Positions 11,001 through 19,716 of a stretch of 64,000 nucleotides of DNA are shown piece by piece. Positions within the stretch are counted from its first letter, which is position 1. Every line of letters begins with the position of its first letter. The notes under the pieces are model-generated. The model was not told where the DNA came from and searched no databases. It saw only the letters and a program-made list of their open reading frames with translations. Origin of the DNA: Phytophthora colocasiae (taxonomy: Eukaryota; Oomycota; Peronosporomycetes; Peronosporales; Peronosporaceae); NCBI GenBank assembly GCA_018806915.1, contig JAGKQI010000037.1:1-64000 (forward strand), read 5' to 3'. The position numbers were made by a program, and so were the translations under genes.

Positions 11001-12578
11001 GTGTTCCACGATGATGACCGAGGTGAACCAAACGATCCTTACGATACTTTCAAGGGCTGCCGGACATCCTTCAGTTGTGAAAGTTAATTCCCACGCAGTT
11101 GATGTGCTGGATTGGGGGCCTCCTTGGTCCAAATCTTCGAGGGTAAATGGTTCCTGAAGTTCTTGCTTCAGGAAAGCCAGCAGCCTAGGCTGATCCATCC
11201 CTCTGGTTACATTACGCAATACAACCGTATAGTCCGTCGTTTGTTGGATCAACTCGCCATTAGCATCGAACTGCCTGCTCCAAGTGTCTCCTTCCGACTC
11301 GCCTTCGGGCGATGAGTGGATATTCACTAAGGCGTGGTTGCCCTTGTGAAATGGGACCTCTAGATCTTGGAACTGCCGGGCCATTTCCCTAGTGAAGAAA
11401 TGGAATGAGATAGCATGGGTCACTGCATTGTAGCTGATGGTCTTGACTGCTGCCAACATCTTCCACAGCTGTTCAGAGCCGGCTCGTCTAGCTATGGCAG
11501 CCGTGGATATACTCTCCTGTAGACTCCTGGTGCTTTGAAACGCTTCCTTGACTGGCCATTCGCCCCGCAGCTCCATCACTAGGCACCCTTCTACTTGAGC
11601 TCGGATCGTCAAAATCAATTTCAAGCGGTCATCGTTCGTCATGATCCGATTTAAGAATTGCGGTAGCCTGCGACACACAATAGTCCCATCCACTAGCCCT
11701 TTCAGCACCGTCCATTCGTCTTGAGTTGCTTCTCGGAACGGTGTGTTCCGATGTTTTCCGTACGTTTGCTCGCAGAGTTTTCGCAACCGCTCCGTGTCCT
11801 CCTTGGAGTGCATTGCCTGGTTGAACATAAAGGTCTTTTGTCGGGCTCTTGGCTTGATAGTGTCCTCAGCTTCTCCAGGCTGGAGTCCAGCCACCCTCTG
11901 CGTCCATTGCGTTAAGATGGGAGCCTCCGCCACGGCTTCCTTGGTTGTACATTGGCCCACGTACTTGTTGAGAACATTCTCCAAGGATTGATTGGAATGA
12001 AATATTACTTGGCAGGCGCGAAGTGCTTGATCCTTCCATTCAGCCCAACCCACACCTTGGCGGACTACTAAGACTTCGAACAGGTCGATCAGACGTTCTT
12101 TTTCCGCTCTCGTGAGGTTAGGCAGCCGCTTTGCCGCCGCCGATAACCCCTTCTTCCTCATACTTCGTACGAATACCTCCTCAAACAATTGTTGGGTTAA
12201 GTCCATCCATGACTGCATGCGCGGTTTCGTCTTCGTCGCCTCTTGCAGCAAGTGTTTTAAGGCCCCTGCGAGTTGATCCGCTGTGAGTGGAGCGGTCTCC
12301 TCAACTGGCTGCTCTTGATAGTTTGCGGCGGTCGCTGAAGAGATCACTGTCTCCTCCCCTCTCCCCACTTCTCGTTTTCCTCCGGGTTCCGTTTCCTGCT
12401 CCTCTTGCGTTTCTGGTACGATTTCGTCTTGAGCAGGCCCCCTCGTTCCGGCCGTGATTTCCCTTCCGTTTACGGCCTTGTCACTGTCGTCCTCCCCAGT
12501 TACTGGAGAGTGACTCGGCATCAGTCCTCCACCGGGAGGAAGAGAACCTCCCCCTGGATCTCGGCCTCTCGGCTCCAT
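8013..12578 (-). CDS. LINE ORF1 protein: zinc knuckle plus OTU-type cysteine protease domain
   Basis: 1521 codons, uninterrupted. I place the start at the ATG at 12578 (MEPRGRDPGG); an ATG further upstream begins inside the target duplication and cannot belong to the element. A CCHC knuckle, CLRCGGLGHPMGKC, sits near residues 533-546, as in RNA-binding Gag-like ORF1 proteins. Around residues 775-990 there is an OTU-like domain: TGNCQAYAVVQAL supplies the nucleophile Cys, WGGNDTLSTFGTLLQRQIYI matches the conserved central strand, and LLYENSHFTAF supplies the catalytic His. The region after it is low-complexity and acidic (EEEDSSDVDISEDDNEDF). OTU proteases cleave ubiquitin or polyproteins; which applies here is not visible. 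Its stop lies 14 bases before the ORF2 frame begins, suggesting coupled translation. Confidence 0.85.
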   Translation of the reverse strand: MEPRGRDPGGGSLPPGGGLMPSHSPVTGEDDSDKAVNGREITAGTRGPAQDEIVPETQEEQETEPGGKREVGRGEETVISSATAANYQEQPVEETAPLTADQLAGALKHLLQEATKTKPRMQSWMDLTQQLFEEVFVRSMRKKGLSAAAKRLPNLTRAEKERLIDLFEVLVVRQGVGWAEWKDQALRACQVIFHSNQSLENVLNKYVGQCTTKEAVAEAPILTQWTQRVAGLQPGEAEDTIKPRARQKTFMFNQAMHSKEDTERLRKLCEQTYGKHRNTPFREATQDEWTVLKGLVDGTIVCRRLPQFLNRIMTNDDRLKLILTIRAQVEGCLVMELRGEWPVKEAFQSTRSLQESISTAAIARRAGSEQLWKMLAAVKTISYNAVTHAISFHFFTREMARQFQDLEVPFHKGNHALVNIHSSPEGESEGDTWSRQFDANGELIQQTTDYTVVLRNVTRGMDQPRLLAFLKQELQEPFTLEDLDQGGPQSSTSTAWELTFTTEGCPAALESIVRIVWFTSVIIVEHPSMQGQTQCLRCGGLGHPMGKCNMPMPALRGPGSIVATKGGVAALQVPPPTFTSWTEMMETIKANRHQYVQEMLQKRERASTDQVDSSPGQQSGLDAGTTPKENQDGWFDGGVTKRRTTGNKKGSAGIGAGNKPQETAKSKLTAWTKPVRVPGSLKSTKPPIPEHDQRQEVSVTKHSRTEPDKVKKGAKHQEIQTIELLVQEVDAKTELKVLLETVKAKKGELIPAEVSADMEISPSAAFSIEQAAAMMGIHKVVTPATGNCQAYAVVQALANDSFSGIQPELAQATTAIKKGCLARAQMDFHLKFPSGLRKSTLVNLGRGYEKMSPQVSESEFRRYLKEYCTSPSEVEAFLSMAFWGGNDTLSTFGTLLQRQIYIISPSEESSYVGVQHLVPATMKEGKKDFETCAEYRLSLAECVKEVIELKQDPDSNTAKWPIILLYENSHFTAFVHGKRRKRRAEPEEEDSSDVDISEDDNEDFTDDKPMVSGPADGSLDHPEGEGDIVMSSPSSSARQQRDLTISETQTEHSGREPGQSQRTMYGSQSPWDPEHWDGDLDDLKRRLDGPTIHHELKREIIQILQVTDERTRELLHFLVETVSRLSLHEQHQLLAADLNDTGQRQALMAQYQIPEPVVRQWQETIRSELAAQACQDELDSSTSTQPRTSDSDYVLSQTPSSEESELSPRTTPKGRVSKVPAELRGPTKAFRVGSRNILQDSSETDSQGSGDDPIRNLQAQFDEVASPKPKKAEDTPQKWYDVWDAQEHDWVQHTGIAYPAVAAPTAVWENAVTKEPNRVQHLLRSFSHAHLIVLGMEPRTIILLTSAWRHQCWRAAVQNGIQNQANPERSNRLKEWERRVDSVAERSKQSVLINSSQEWMTLSQEKYGHDPVMRLCSPHRASALGAYLLCAFLYAEKIAAMLGGYAHPNDSIVELLLRYLEAYRTKPRFRANFEHEEGVDTVVLQWTKVASFMDKAVADSSTAGDDFDPNDGEEGALATQY

Positions 12579-12689
12579 GGTGCAATGTCTTGGTTTTAGT
12601 ATACCACAGATGTCTCGGCACTTGGTCCACTCCCGATCCCAAAACAGCTCGTGCTTGCTGCTGGGGCTCTTGTCGCAAAATCGAAAGTG

Positions 12690-12704
12690 TAGTAGATTCA
12701 TAAG
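12690..12704. repeat. Target-site duplication of the LINE, right copy
   Basis: Exact copy of 1349-1363. Confidence 0.9.
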
Positions 12705-12915
12705 GCAAAAGCTGTTGAAGTTGTATTATCAGGGGTGAGTTATCCGCTGTAATAGAATTTTCAAGATCATGGTACTGCCTGTGTCTGAAGCACGAACGTG
12801 GCAAGTGTACGCCCACAATACCACTGGTGAACTAGTAGAGCCGCGGAAACATGCACAAGTAAACCCCTGTTACACAAAGCTTCATACAACAGTGGATGTC
12901 TGTCACCCGTCCAGC

Positions 12916-13545
12916 TTAGCAGGCCGTGGCCGTAGTAGTGGTCGTGGTGGTAGAAGTGGTGGAGTCCGAACTGGCAGAAGTCGTGGCCGCATCCGTCGAG
13001 TTCGACGAGGCAGTGGTAGCGGTGTCGCTGGTCGTCGAAGTGGCCGTCGAGGTGGCAGCGGACGTCGTGGTGGCCGAAGTGGTGCTGGTGGTCGTGGCTG
13101 AATCCGAAGTCGTGCTGGCAGCCGTCGACGTAGTTGAGGTCGTCGTACTCGTGCTAGCTGACGAGTCGCTCGATAGTGACGAGCAAATGCTCGAGAAGCC
13201 GTTGGCCAGCTCGTACACGTTCACCTCCAGACCGCTGGTTGGCACGTCAAGGGTGCAGTCGGGCGGGTTCAGTGCGATGATCGACTCGATGAGCGACTGG
13301 CAGTCGCTTGAGGCGCACATCTTGACATACTCGGCATCCGTGGGGAGCGACGTGGAGTACAGGAGGCTGTAGCCGGAGTCGTCGACGCAACCCTGGAACG
13401 AGTCGAGAGTCAACAGGCTGGCCAGGGTGGTGTACGCGGAGGTCTGCTGTGACGACGAGCAGGCGTCGGAGCTGGAGGAGCTGGAGGCGGCGGCTGAGCC
13501 AAGGAGGGTGATGACGGCAACGGAGACGATGGTCTGGGCGTTCAT
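12916..13545 (-). CDS. Elicitin family protein with long Ser/Thr-rich tail
   Basis: 209 codons from the ATG at 13545 (MNAQTIVSVAVITLLG). An N-terminal hydrophobic segment with Ala-rich end is a secretion signal of about 20-25 residues. The elicitin core follows with six cysteines in family order ([38 protein letters not shown]) and signature stretches LNPPDC and [11 protein letters not shown]. Elicitins bind sterols in the apoplast and trigger plant defence. After the core comes about 80 residues of Ser/Thr repeats, likely O-glycosylated, ending in Ala-Cys. It resembles the long-tailed INF2-like class. Intronless; it diverges from its twin at 14352. Confidence 0.93.
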   Translation of the reverse strand: MNAQTIVSVAVITLLGSAAASSSSSSDACSSSQQTSAYTTLASLLTLDSFQGCVDDSGYSLLYSTSLPTDAEYVKMCASSDCQSLIESIIALNPPDCTLDVPTSGLEVNVYELANGFSSICSSLSSDSSASTSTTTSTTSTAASTTSDSATTTSTTSATTTSAATSTATSTTSDTATTASSNSTDAATTSASSDSTTSTTTTTTTATAC

Positions 13546-13590
13546 GGTTAGTACCTGGCGATTGGGGTGTTTGGTCGTCTGTGTGAGGCT

Positions 13591-13610
13591 GAGCAAATTG
13601 TAGAATGAGG
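13591..13610 (-). promoter_or_regulatory. Oomycete initiator core promoter
   Basis: Minus strand CCTCATTCTACAATTTGCTC, matching the oomycete Inr plus flanking region (CATTCT then CAATTT). It lies about 55-60 bases upstream of the elicitin ATG at 13545. Confidence 0.8.
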
Positions 13611-13622
13611 ATTGAGAATGCG

Positions 13623-14274
13623 ATGTTATTGACGTTTGGGTCTCACATTTCTTCTGCCACACGAATGGTTACATGAATCCCTTTTAAGCGATGGCAGGAG
13701 CTGCTTCGGTGGATTGCCTTAGATATTTATTTGCTGGTGCTGCAGGGGTCATCGAAACTGGTCGGCGTTTTGATCGTTTTGGCATATCCAAACAAATCTT
13801 AGATACCATGAGCTACTCTCACAGATTTACCCTTAGTGACCCGGGGAAACGTTTAGCGTAAACCCTTGCAGATAGATATATGCGTGTGTGGTGTTGGGCG
13901 TTAGCTCCTCTGCGAGGATATGAAGCGTATACAAGCAGTCATTTATTCATCACCCCAAAGGCTGAAACTGAATTCACACAGACTTAATTACCCGCTTACC
14001 AAGATAAAGTCTAGCAGCGCTCACGCTTACGAAGATAAAAAAAGTCTAAGCAGCGCTCACGTCCTGAGATATAAAGGGCGCCACCAAGTCTGCTCTGGGA
14101 CACGATAAAAACCGCCATTACCCGTGCCAGAGCGAGCATTATGACGGACAGACGCACTCCTGCACTATCGGCACCCAGGATACACGCTTCAAGCCCCACC
14201 GGTCATCGGAGAATAACGCTTCCCAGGTGACCCAAACGGCAATAGATGCAGACATCAAGACACATGACGTGAAG
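13623..14274. other. Spacer between divergent elicitin twins
   Basis: 652 unique bases between the palindrome arms. No credible ORF. It should hold the upstream control regions of both twins, so the two genes share the spacer while having nearly identical proximal promoters. Confidence 0.6.
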
Positions 14275-14286
14275 CGTATTCTCAAT

Positions 14287-14306
14287 CCTCATTCTACAAT
14301 TTGCTC
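14287..14306 (+). promoter_or_regulatory. Oomycete initiator core promoter
   Basis: CCTCATTCTACAATTTGCTC, identical to the site of the twin gene, about 60 bases before the ATG at 14352. Confidence 0.8.
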
Positions 14307-14351
14307 AGCCTCACACAGACGACCAAACACCCCAATCGCCAGGTACTAACC

Positions 14352-14981
14352 ATGAACGCCCAGACCATCGTCTCCGTTGCCGTCATCACCCTCCTTGGCT
14401 CAGTCACCGCCTCCAGCTCCTCCAGCTCCGACGCCTGCTCGTCGTCACAGCAGACCTCCGCGTACACCACCCTGGCCAGCCTGTTGACTCTCGACTCGTT
14501 CCAGGGTTGCGTTGACGACTCCGGCTACAGCCTCCTGTACTCCACGTCGCTCCCCGCGGATGCCGAGTATGTCAAGATGTGCGCCTCAAGCGACTGCCAG
14601 TCGCTCATCGAGTCGATCATCGCGCTGAACCCGCCCGACTGCACCCTTGACGTGCCAACCAGCGGTCTGGAGGTGAACGTGTACGAGCTGGCCAACGGCT
14701 TCTCGAGCATTTGCTCGTCACTATCGAGCGACTCATCAGCTAGCACGAGTACGACGACCTCAACTACGTCGACGGCTGCCAGCACGACTTCGGATTCAGC
14801 CACGACCACCAGCACCACTTCGGCCACCACGACGTCCGCTGCCACCTCGACGGCCACTTCGACGACCAGCGACACCGCTACCACTGCCTCGTCGAACTCG
14901 ACGGATGCGGCCACGACTTCTGCCAGTTCGGACTCCACCACTTCTACCACCACGACCACTACTACGGCCACGGCCTGCTAA
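14352..14981 (+). CDS. Elicitin family protein with long Ser/Thr-rich tail (twin)
   Basis: 209 codons, the inverted twin of the gene at 12916-13545. The products differ at about three residues: two in the signal-peptide end (GSVTA here, GSAAA there) and one in the core (LPADAE here, LPTDAE there). All six core cysteines, LNPPDC and [11 protein letters not shown] are kept. The roughly 80-residue Ser/Thr tail also ends Ala-Cys. Low divergence indicates a recent inverted duplication or gene conversion between arms. Secreted, apoplastic, sterol-binding by family. Confidence 0.93.
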   Translation: MNAQTIVSVAVITLLGSVTASSSSSSDACSSSQQTSAYTTLASLLTLDSFQGCVDDSGYSLLYSTSLPADAEYVKMCASSDCQSLIESIIALNPPDCTLDVPTSGLEVNVYELANGFSSICSSLSSDSSASTSTTTSTTSTAASTTSDSATTTSTTSATTTSAATSTATSTTSDTATTASSNSTDAATTSASSDSTTSTTTTTTTATAC

Positions 14982-15101
14982 GCTGGACGGGTGACAGACA
15001 TCCACTGTTGCATGAAGCTTTGTGTAACAGGGGTTTACTTGTGCATGTTTCCGCGGCTCTACTAGTTCACCAGTGGTATTGTGGGTGTACACTTGCCACG
15101 T

Positions 15102-15435
15102 CTTCCAGTGAACGTGCTGGAATGCGCATCAGACACAAGAATACATGAAGCTTGTTATACTCGAAGTTGGTACTGATGTAAGGAGTTCTCCTTAGTTGTA
15201 GTAATGACTCCAATTTCGGCTTACATGAAAAATGGCTGCCGTGTGATTAAATACTAGTACCTTTCAGTAATATAACCGGGTGAAGAGGTGATCGGTTAAC
15301 ACCCGGCCGTTTTAACACCAGGCCACAACTATGAAAACCGTCAATTTGACCCATAAAAAGTGAAACACTAGGCATCAACTTGTGACGCCACCTTATCGAT
15401 ATCATTTCGTATAACTTCGTTATCAGCGTAATAAT
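15102..15435. other. Intergenic, no gene seen
   Basis: 334 bases between the two palindromes; no open frame with support and no repeat recognised. Confidence 0.5.
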
Positions 15436-15443
15436 ACAGTCAC

Positions 15444-15596
15444 GATGCTCGCTCCAATGCGGATAAAATCTTGCAGCGTCTGCTCGCTGCCAGCGAAGAA
15501 GTCGCCCAACATGCGACGCAACAACGACAGGTTGGACGTGTGCAGGCGGTTCTCGAGGAAGTCGCAGAAGAGCAACAACGGCAATAGCGACGGCAT
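15444..15596 (-). pseudogene. 5' fragment of the unknown gene found whole at 21667
   Basis: From the ATG at 15596 the frame repeats the first 50 or so residues of the 21667-22836 product (MPSLLPLLLFCDF, LLRRMLGDFFAG, LQDFIRIGAS) and then hits the palindrome breakpoint near 15436, where similarity ends. The inverted duplication copied only the gene start, so no full product is possible. Confidence 0.85.
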
Positions 15597-16369
15597 CTTG
15601 AGCTCTTGCGGAAATCAATACAGTTTTCAGTTACACGCAAATCATTTAACTACAGATTTCATTTACACTTGCGAGTGCCTGTACTTCTGGTGAAGTCGCC
15701 AACTTCATTCATTGACCACAACGAACACGTCCATGCATAGATTAAACGGGTACCGGGATCCATGCAGCTCCGAGGATATTGGCATTTTCCTGACCACGTC
15801 CACACTCAGCAGTCTTTAGCCAGAGAGACAGACCTTGTGTTTACGTTATTCGTCGTTTACCATCACAACTGCCCATGATTCATGGGCCATGAAGCATAGT
15901 CTGCGACCCACAGCGATTCAAAGGTGCTCTTGTGCTCCTGGAAAGCATTATATGTATTATTATTGCTTCGTGTACCACGATCTACTTCAACTTATGTGGC
16001 CAATGATAGGCGAGATCGGATCCGCTTAGTTTGGGCTGCTTAGTTTGGGTTGTGTATCCGCTGGTAACAGCAGTCGTCCACTTTTGCCCGTCCTGTGTCC
16101 ACCTGGATCTGCCTTTTGAACCAGACAAAACCCGAAACTGAGGCACAAAAGTCTGCCAGAAAACCTGGTTCGCCGTGATCGGACTCTGTGCAAGTTCCTA
16201 CAGACTACCTTGTAATAGTAACCTACAGACTGTAACAGTGTAGTAGGGTTCGCAGCCTGCAGCGAGAAAGTTTAGCGTCCGAATATCATGGCGCTGCAGC
16301 TGCTGTTCGGACACCAAGACTAGGCCCAGGCGTAAGCGGCGCTACGGTTCCGAATTGGCCGCACTAGTT
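15597..16369. other. Upstream region of the elicitin within the arm
   Basis: No gene recognised. It is repeated inverted at about 20882-21666. Contains the shared upstream sequence of the elicitin and of the unknown gene, which are divergent. Confidence 0.6.
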
Positions 16370-16389
16370 CCTCATTCTACAATTTGCTT
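16370..16389 (+). promoter_or_regulatory. Oomycete initiator core promoter
   Basis: CCTCATTCTACAATTTGCTT, about 55 bases before the ATG at 16429. Confidence 0.8.
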
Positions 16390-16428
16390 CGTCCCAGACA
16401 CACAGCTAGCTTCCCTCCAACAGGTACC

Positions 16429-16992
16429 ATGAACACCAAGACTGTCCTCGCCATTGCCGCCGCCGCCTTCGTCGGATCTGCCGCTGCTGAGACGTGCTCG
16501 TCCACGCAGCAGACCACCGCGTACTCGACGCTTGCCAGCGTGCTGAACCTGAGCTCTTTCCAGGGCTGCAACGACGACTCTGGTTTCAGCCTGCTGTACT
16601 CGACGTCGCTGCCGGACGACGCGCAGTACGTCAAGATGTGTGCGTCGGACAACTGCAAGTCTTTGATTGAGTCGGTGGCCGCCCTGAACCCGCCTGACTG
16701 CGACCTGACGGTGCCTACGAGCGGCCTTGTGCTGAACGTGGTGGACCTGACCAGCGGCTTCTCTGGCAAGTGCACGTCGACCTCTACGACGTCGACTGCC
16801 TCGAGCGCTGCGTCTACGCCGACGGAGGCTCCTGCTGCTCCTGCTGCCACGACGGCCGCTCCCACGACGGAGTCGGCTTCGACGACCGCCACGGAGGCTC
16901 CTGCTGCTGCGACGACGACCCCTGCCGCTACGCCTGCTGCCACCACGACCAACTCGACGGAGTCGGTGACCCAGACCGGCATCGCTTGCTAA
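16429..16992 (+). CDS. Elicitin family protein with Ala/Thr/Pro tail
   Basis: 187 codons. Signal peptide MNTKTVLAIAAAAFVGSAAA, then the elicitin core starting at ETCSS with six cysteines (TCSS, FQGCND, VKMCAS, DNCKS, PPDCDL, SGKCTS) and [10 protein letters not shown]. The tail of about 70 residues is rich in Thr, Ala and Pro (TEAPAAPAATTAAPT) and ends GIAC. By family a secreted sterol-binding elicitor. Intronless. Part of the convergent pair with 20259-20822. The long-tailed form resembles INF2/INF5-6-type elicitins rather than the 98-residue class. Confidence 0.93.
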   Translation: MNTKTVLAIAAAAFVGSAAAETCSSTQQTTAYSTLASVLNLSSFQGCNDDSGFSLLYSTSLPDDAQYVKMCASDNCKSLIESVAALNPPDCDLTVPTSGLVLNVVDLTSGFSGKCTSTSTTSTASSAASTPTEAPAAPAATTAAPTTESASTTATEAPAAATTTPAATPAATTTNSTESVTQTGIAC

Positions 16993-17710
16993 GTTCGCTT
17001 GCTAAGTTGGTTCGGATCTTTCGCGGGCTCGCTCACCGTTAGCCGAGTGATAAAGCTGGTGTCGTAGCTCTCGATTATATATTGTTTTTGGACGTGGGTG
17101 TCGATAGTCAGTCGTAATCCTCGCTAGTAATAAACAACTCATCACATACTCTTCTCGTGCTTGAGGTTGTACTTGTCCGTGGAAGTTGGCGGTGTCCTGG
17201 TGATACCTTATGTACTCGATCATGCTGAAGGTTTACAGTACTGTATATCCAAAGAGGTTGAACTACGTATACCAGAGGTAGACGACCACTAGATGGATCG
17301 ATTTTCAATTTGTTGGCATTGCACGACGGCTGAAATGAATTGTTCTGGTCGTGATGTCGACAGTGTTGGACCTACCGAACAGCACCCCGGTCGACTTTTT
17401 CCAAGGATAGTGGTGGTGTATTGGAGACGAAAGGGCTTTCGTTTCCTCACCCTACGGTGCAATTTGTATTGTAGTTGAAAACGTGAGCGAGACAGTCATT
17501 TTTGCAGATAATGGCCATGCATAATCGCCCTTCGCATCAAACTTGTATTTCCACCTACGGTATCAAACAAAGATCTACTGATCGTTTCTCCATCCTCTGG
17601 CAACATCTCTAGTGAACATGAACAGAAGAGGATTCTTTTCCGTGGAGCATCGCAATGCCAACAAATTGAAAATCGATCCATCTAGTGGTAGTCTACCTCT
17701 GGTATACGTA
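16993..17710. other. Palindrome arm end and 329-base spacer
   Basis: Arm sequence up to 17322, spacer 17323-17651, then the start of the right arm at 17652. Short ORFs at 17293 and 17496 both begin MDRFSICWHC because they read the two arms of the palindrome; they are not genes. Confidence 0.75.
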
Positions 17711-18501
17711 TTGTACTCCGCAGAAATGAAGACACCAGTAACTTTTTCCCGCACACGTTTTGACGCATTGCGGTTCGAATAATAAAGCTATAGAGAAAAT
17801 AAAACATGGAATTGATAGCTGGGGGCGCCCTACACGCTATGCGCACGCTCTTTCATCTCATAAGTTCGTTCATTCAGCAAAAATGAACGCCGAACGCCAC
17901 GAGTTTAGCAGTGGAGAAAAAAAAATGATGGTGAAGAACCATGCATTTTTCACTCTACAGAAAAATCAAGGGCTCTATCGCGGAAAGCGCACGAGGGAAT
18001 CGGTTGCTGAGTGTCTTAGCTGCTCCCTCCAACCAGTTTCGCGCGTAATGGCGCACTACAACGCCAACCCGGACACCGACTTCCCCGTAATCTGATATGC
18101 TGCAAGGCCTGTACTAATTAATGCTGATTAAAACAGGAACGTACAAGCAATAGGGGGAGACCTTTTATAACCTCTTTAAAATTGTTCCAAATCATTGTAG
18201 ATGAAAGTGTGTTGATCAGCAATTGCCGCCCTTTCACGTAAATCCCACATGTTTGCACTGCTTAGCCAATAGTATGGCTGTATTTGAAGCAACCCTACTC
18301 ACCAGACTTTGGCGAGTTCCGAATTACATTTTTTGCGCGCTCGTAGCGTTAAAACCACGCCGAATTAGCCAAAACCGACCTCATTTTTGAACTCAGCGGG
18401 CAAAGTTACCCTATATATCTAACTATCACTATAGGTTTTATAAAGCTAAAGCGTTCATTTTGGGCGCTAAATCTTGGTGTCTTCACTTCTGCAGAGTACA
18501 A
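17711..18501. mobile_element. Tc1/mariner-type element, 791 bases
   Basis: Terminal inverted repeats TTGTACTCYGCAGAARTGAA continuing GACACCA; TA duplications at 17709-17710 and 18502-18503. The left palindrome arm preserves the empty site (GAACTACGTATAC near 17254). Carries only a transposase start, so non-autonomous. Confidence 0.9.
17760..18095 (+). pseudogene. Transposase N-terminal fragment
   Basis: 111 codons; the part from about 17883 (MNAERHEFSSGEKK) runs into RESVAECLSCSLQPVSRVMAHY, which looks like the helix-turn-helix of oomycete Tc1/mariner transposases. No DDE domain follows within the element. Confidence 0.5.
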
Positions 18502-18675
18502 TAGTTCAACCTCTTTGGATATACAGTCTGTAAACCTTCAGCATGATCGAGTACATAAGGTATCACCAGGACACCTCCAACTGCACGGACAAGAAGCAGA
18601 AATTAGTTGATTAACAGATATCGGACTTCTCGTTTTGCTAACTAAGACTTAAGATATCAAAACTGGAAATCACTA

Positions 18676-19716
18676 CACCATTGCACGGCGTTATTCACAA
18701 AGTGCGCACTGGAAATCAAACAATGCGCACTCAAATTCACAAAGCGCGCGCTGAAAATCAAAAACACCTGCACGAATTTATACTCATCAAATTATGAGAT
18801 TATAAAGTAGATTTATTGACTGGGCTCGGCACGTTTGGCGCAAAACTCTCCCTCTGGCGACACTTGATTCTCAATTTTGGCGCGATGCCAACTAGCTACA
18901 AGAGATACCCCCTCCACATTCGGGCAGCAGTATTGCGTGTAGCCAAGGGCGAAGGCAACTGGAAGGAAACTGCAGAACTGTACGATATTGGTGAGCGCAC
19001 AGCATGGGGGTGGATAAAGGCTGCTAAGGAGTCTGGCGACTGGAGTGGCAAGCAGAAAAAGCGTGGTGGATCGGAGAAAAAGATACTTCCTGGGGGGGAT
19101 TGCTTACCAAGAGTCGCAGTTTGGCTTCTTCACTGCCGACCTAGCCAACGAGTTCATCCGGCGCTTCTTGCGTCACATCAGAGTGACACATTCGCTGGAC
19201 AATGTGGTGGTGGTGCTCGACAATGCGCCGTGTCACGCTCGCGCCGATGCCGTTTTCGATGAAGAAGAATTCGAGGGTGCAGAAATGCTAAAACTTGGGC
19301 CTTACTCGCCAATGTTGAACCCAATTGAGAACGTTTTTTCCGTCTACAAAAGTGCAGTCAAGCGTTTTCTTGCACGGCAACGACCTGCCATCATACGTGT
19401 ACCGGCAGGAACAACGATTACAGAGCACCGCTCTGAATTTCTTAAGATGGCTGCTGACCCTCTCTTTGCGGAGGTGGTAACACCAGAGCTGTGCAACCGC
19501 GCCTGTTGCCACTCACTGGTTCATCATCAACGTGCATTAGGCATGCTTGACATGGAAGTTGGTACATAATAATTCCAATTAGATTTGACAATCAATGTTC
19601 TTTAAAAGGTATAAAGTATAACAGGTGCTTTTGATTTTCAGCGCGCGCTTTGTGAATTTGAGTGCGCATTGTTTGATTTCCAGTGCGCACTTTGTGAATA
19701 ACGCCGTGCAATGGTG
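18676..19716 (+). mobile_element. Tc1/mariner-type element with about 95-base TIRs
   Basis: Ends CACCATTGCACGGCGTTATT; the inverted repeats extend about 95 bases with almost no mismatch and contain a repeated GTGCGCACT / GCGCGCGCT motif. TA duplications at 18674-18675 and 19717-19718. The very similar ends argue for recent mobility. The internal transposase is deleted. Confidence 0.92.
18885..19569 (+). pseudogene. Tc1/mariner (DDE_3-type) transposase with internal deletion
   Basis: The first frame (from ATG 18885, MPTSYKRYPLHIRAAV) has a helix-turn-helix (AELYDIGERTAWGWIKAA). Near 19075 the reading passes to the next frame: LGGIAYQESQFGFFTADL, then VVVLDNAPCHARAD (second catalytic Asp) and PYSPMLNPIENVFS (third catalytic acid, Glu). 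The segment that should hold the first Asp is missing at the join, so the enzyme is inactive. Confidence 0.85.

Larger units (their letters stand above)
1364..12689 (-). mobile_element. Non-LTR retrotransposon (APE-type LINE), two-ORF, with two nested insertions
   Basis: The element lies between exact 15-base duplications. On its sense (minus) strand it has a short 5' leader, ORF1 (8013-12578), ORF2 (about 1396-7999) and a 3' end made of a TC dinucleotide run (GAGAGA on the plus strand, 1361-1379). The 946-base Tc1-like element (6276-7221) and the 1031-base Copia remnant (4912-5942) are later insertions. Without them and their duplications the element is about 9.3 kb. ORF2 also has stops and frameshifts, so this copy is not autonomous. 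The order endonuclease, RT, C-terminal CCHC finger with no RNase H seen places it with L1/Tad-like APE LINEs. The exact clade is not assigned. Confidence 0.93.
12796..13622. repeat. Left arm of elicitin palindrome 1
   Basis: 827 bases, near-identical in inverted orientation to 14275-15101 (also 827 bases). The arm holds a complete elicitin gene with its core promoter and 3' flank. The spacer is 652 bases (13623-14274). Confidence 0.92.
14275..15101. repeat. Right arm of elicitin palindrome 1
   Basis: Inverted near-identical copy of 12796-13622. Confidence 0.92.
15436..17322. repeat. Left arm of elicitin palindrome 2
   Basis: 1887 bases, inverted relative to 17652-21827. Subtracting the two insertions in the right arm (17711-18503 and 18594-20079) leaves almost exactly the same length there. 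The arm runs from inside a copy of the unknown gene, through the elicitin, to the spacer. Confidence 0.92.

Noticed and set aside
12926..13372. 148-codon Val/Glu-rich ORFs antisense to the elicitin genes (also 14525-14971, and those opposite 16429 and 20259)
   Set aside because: They arise because ACG/TCG-rich Thr and Ser codons read as Val/Glu/Asp codons on the other strand; no start context or domain.
17293..17681. Two ORFs beginning with the same MDRFSICWHC peptide
   Set aside because: They read the two arms of the palindrome around its spacer.
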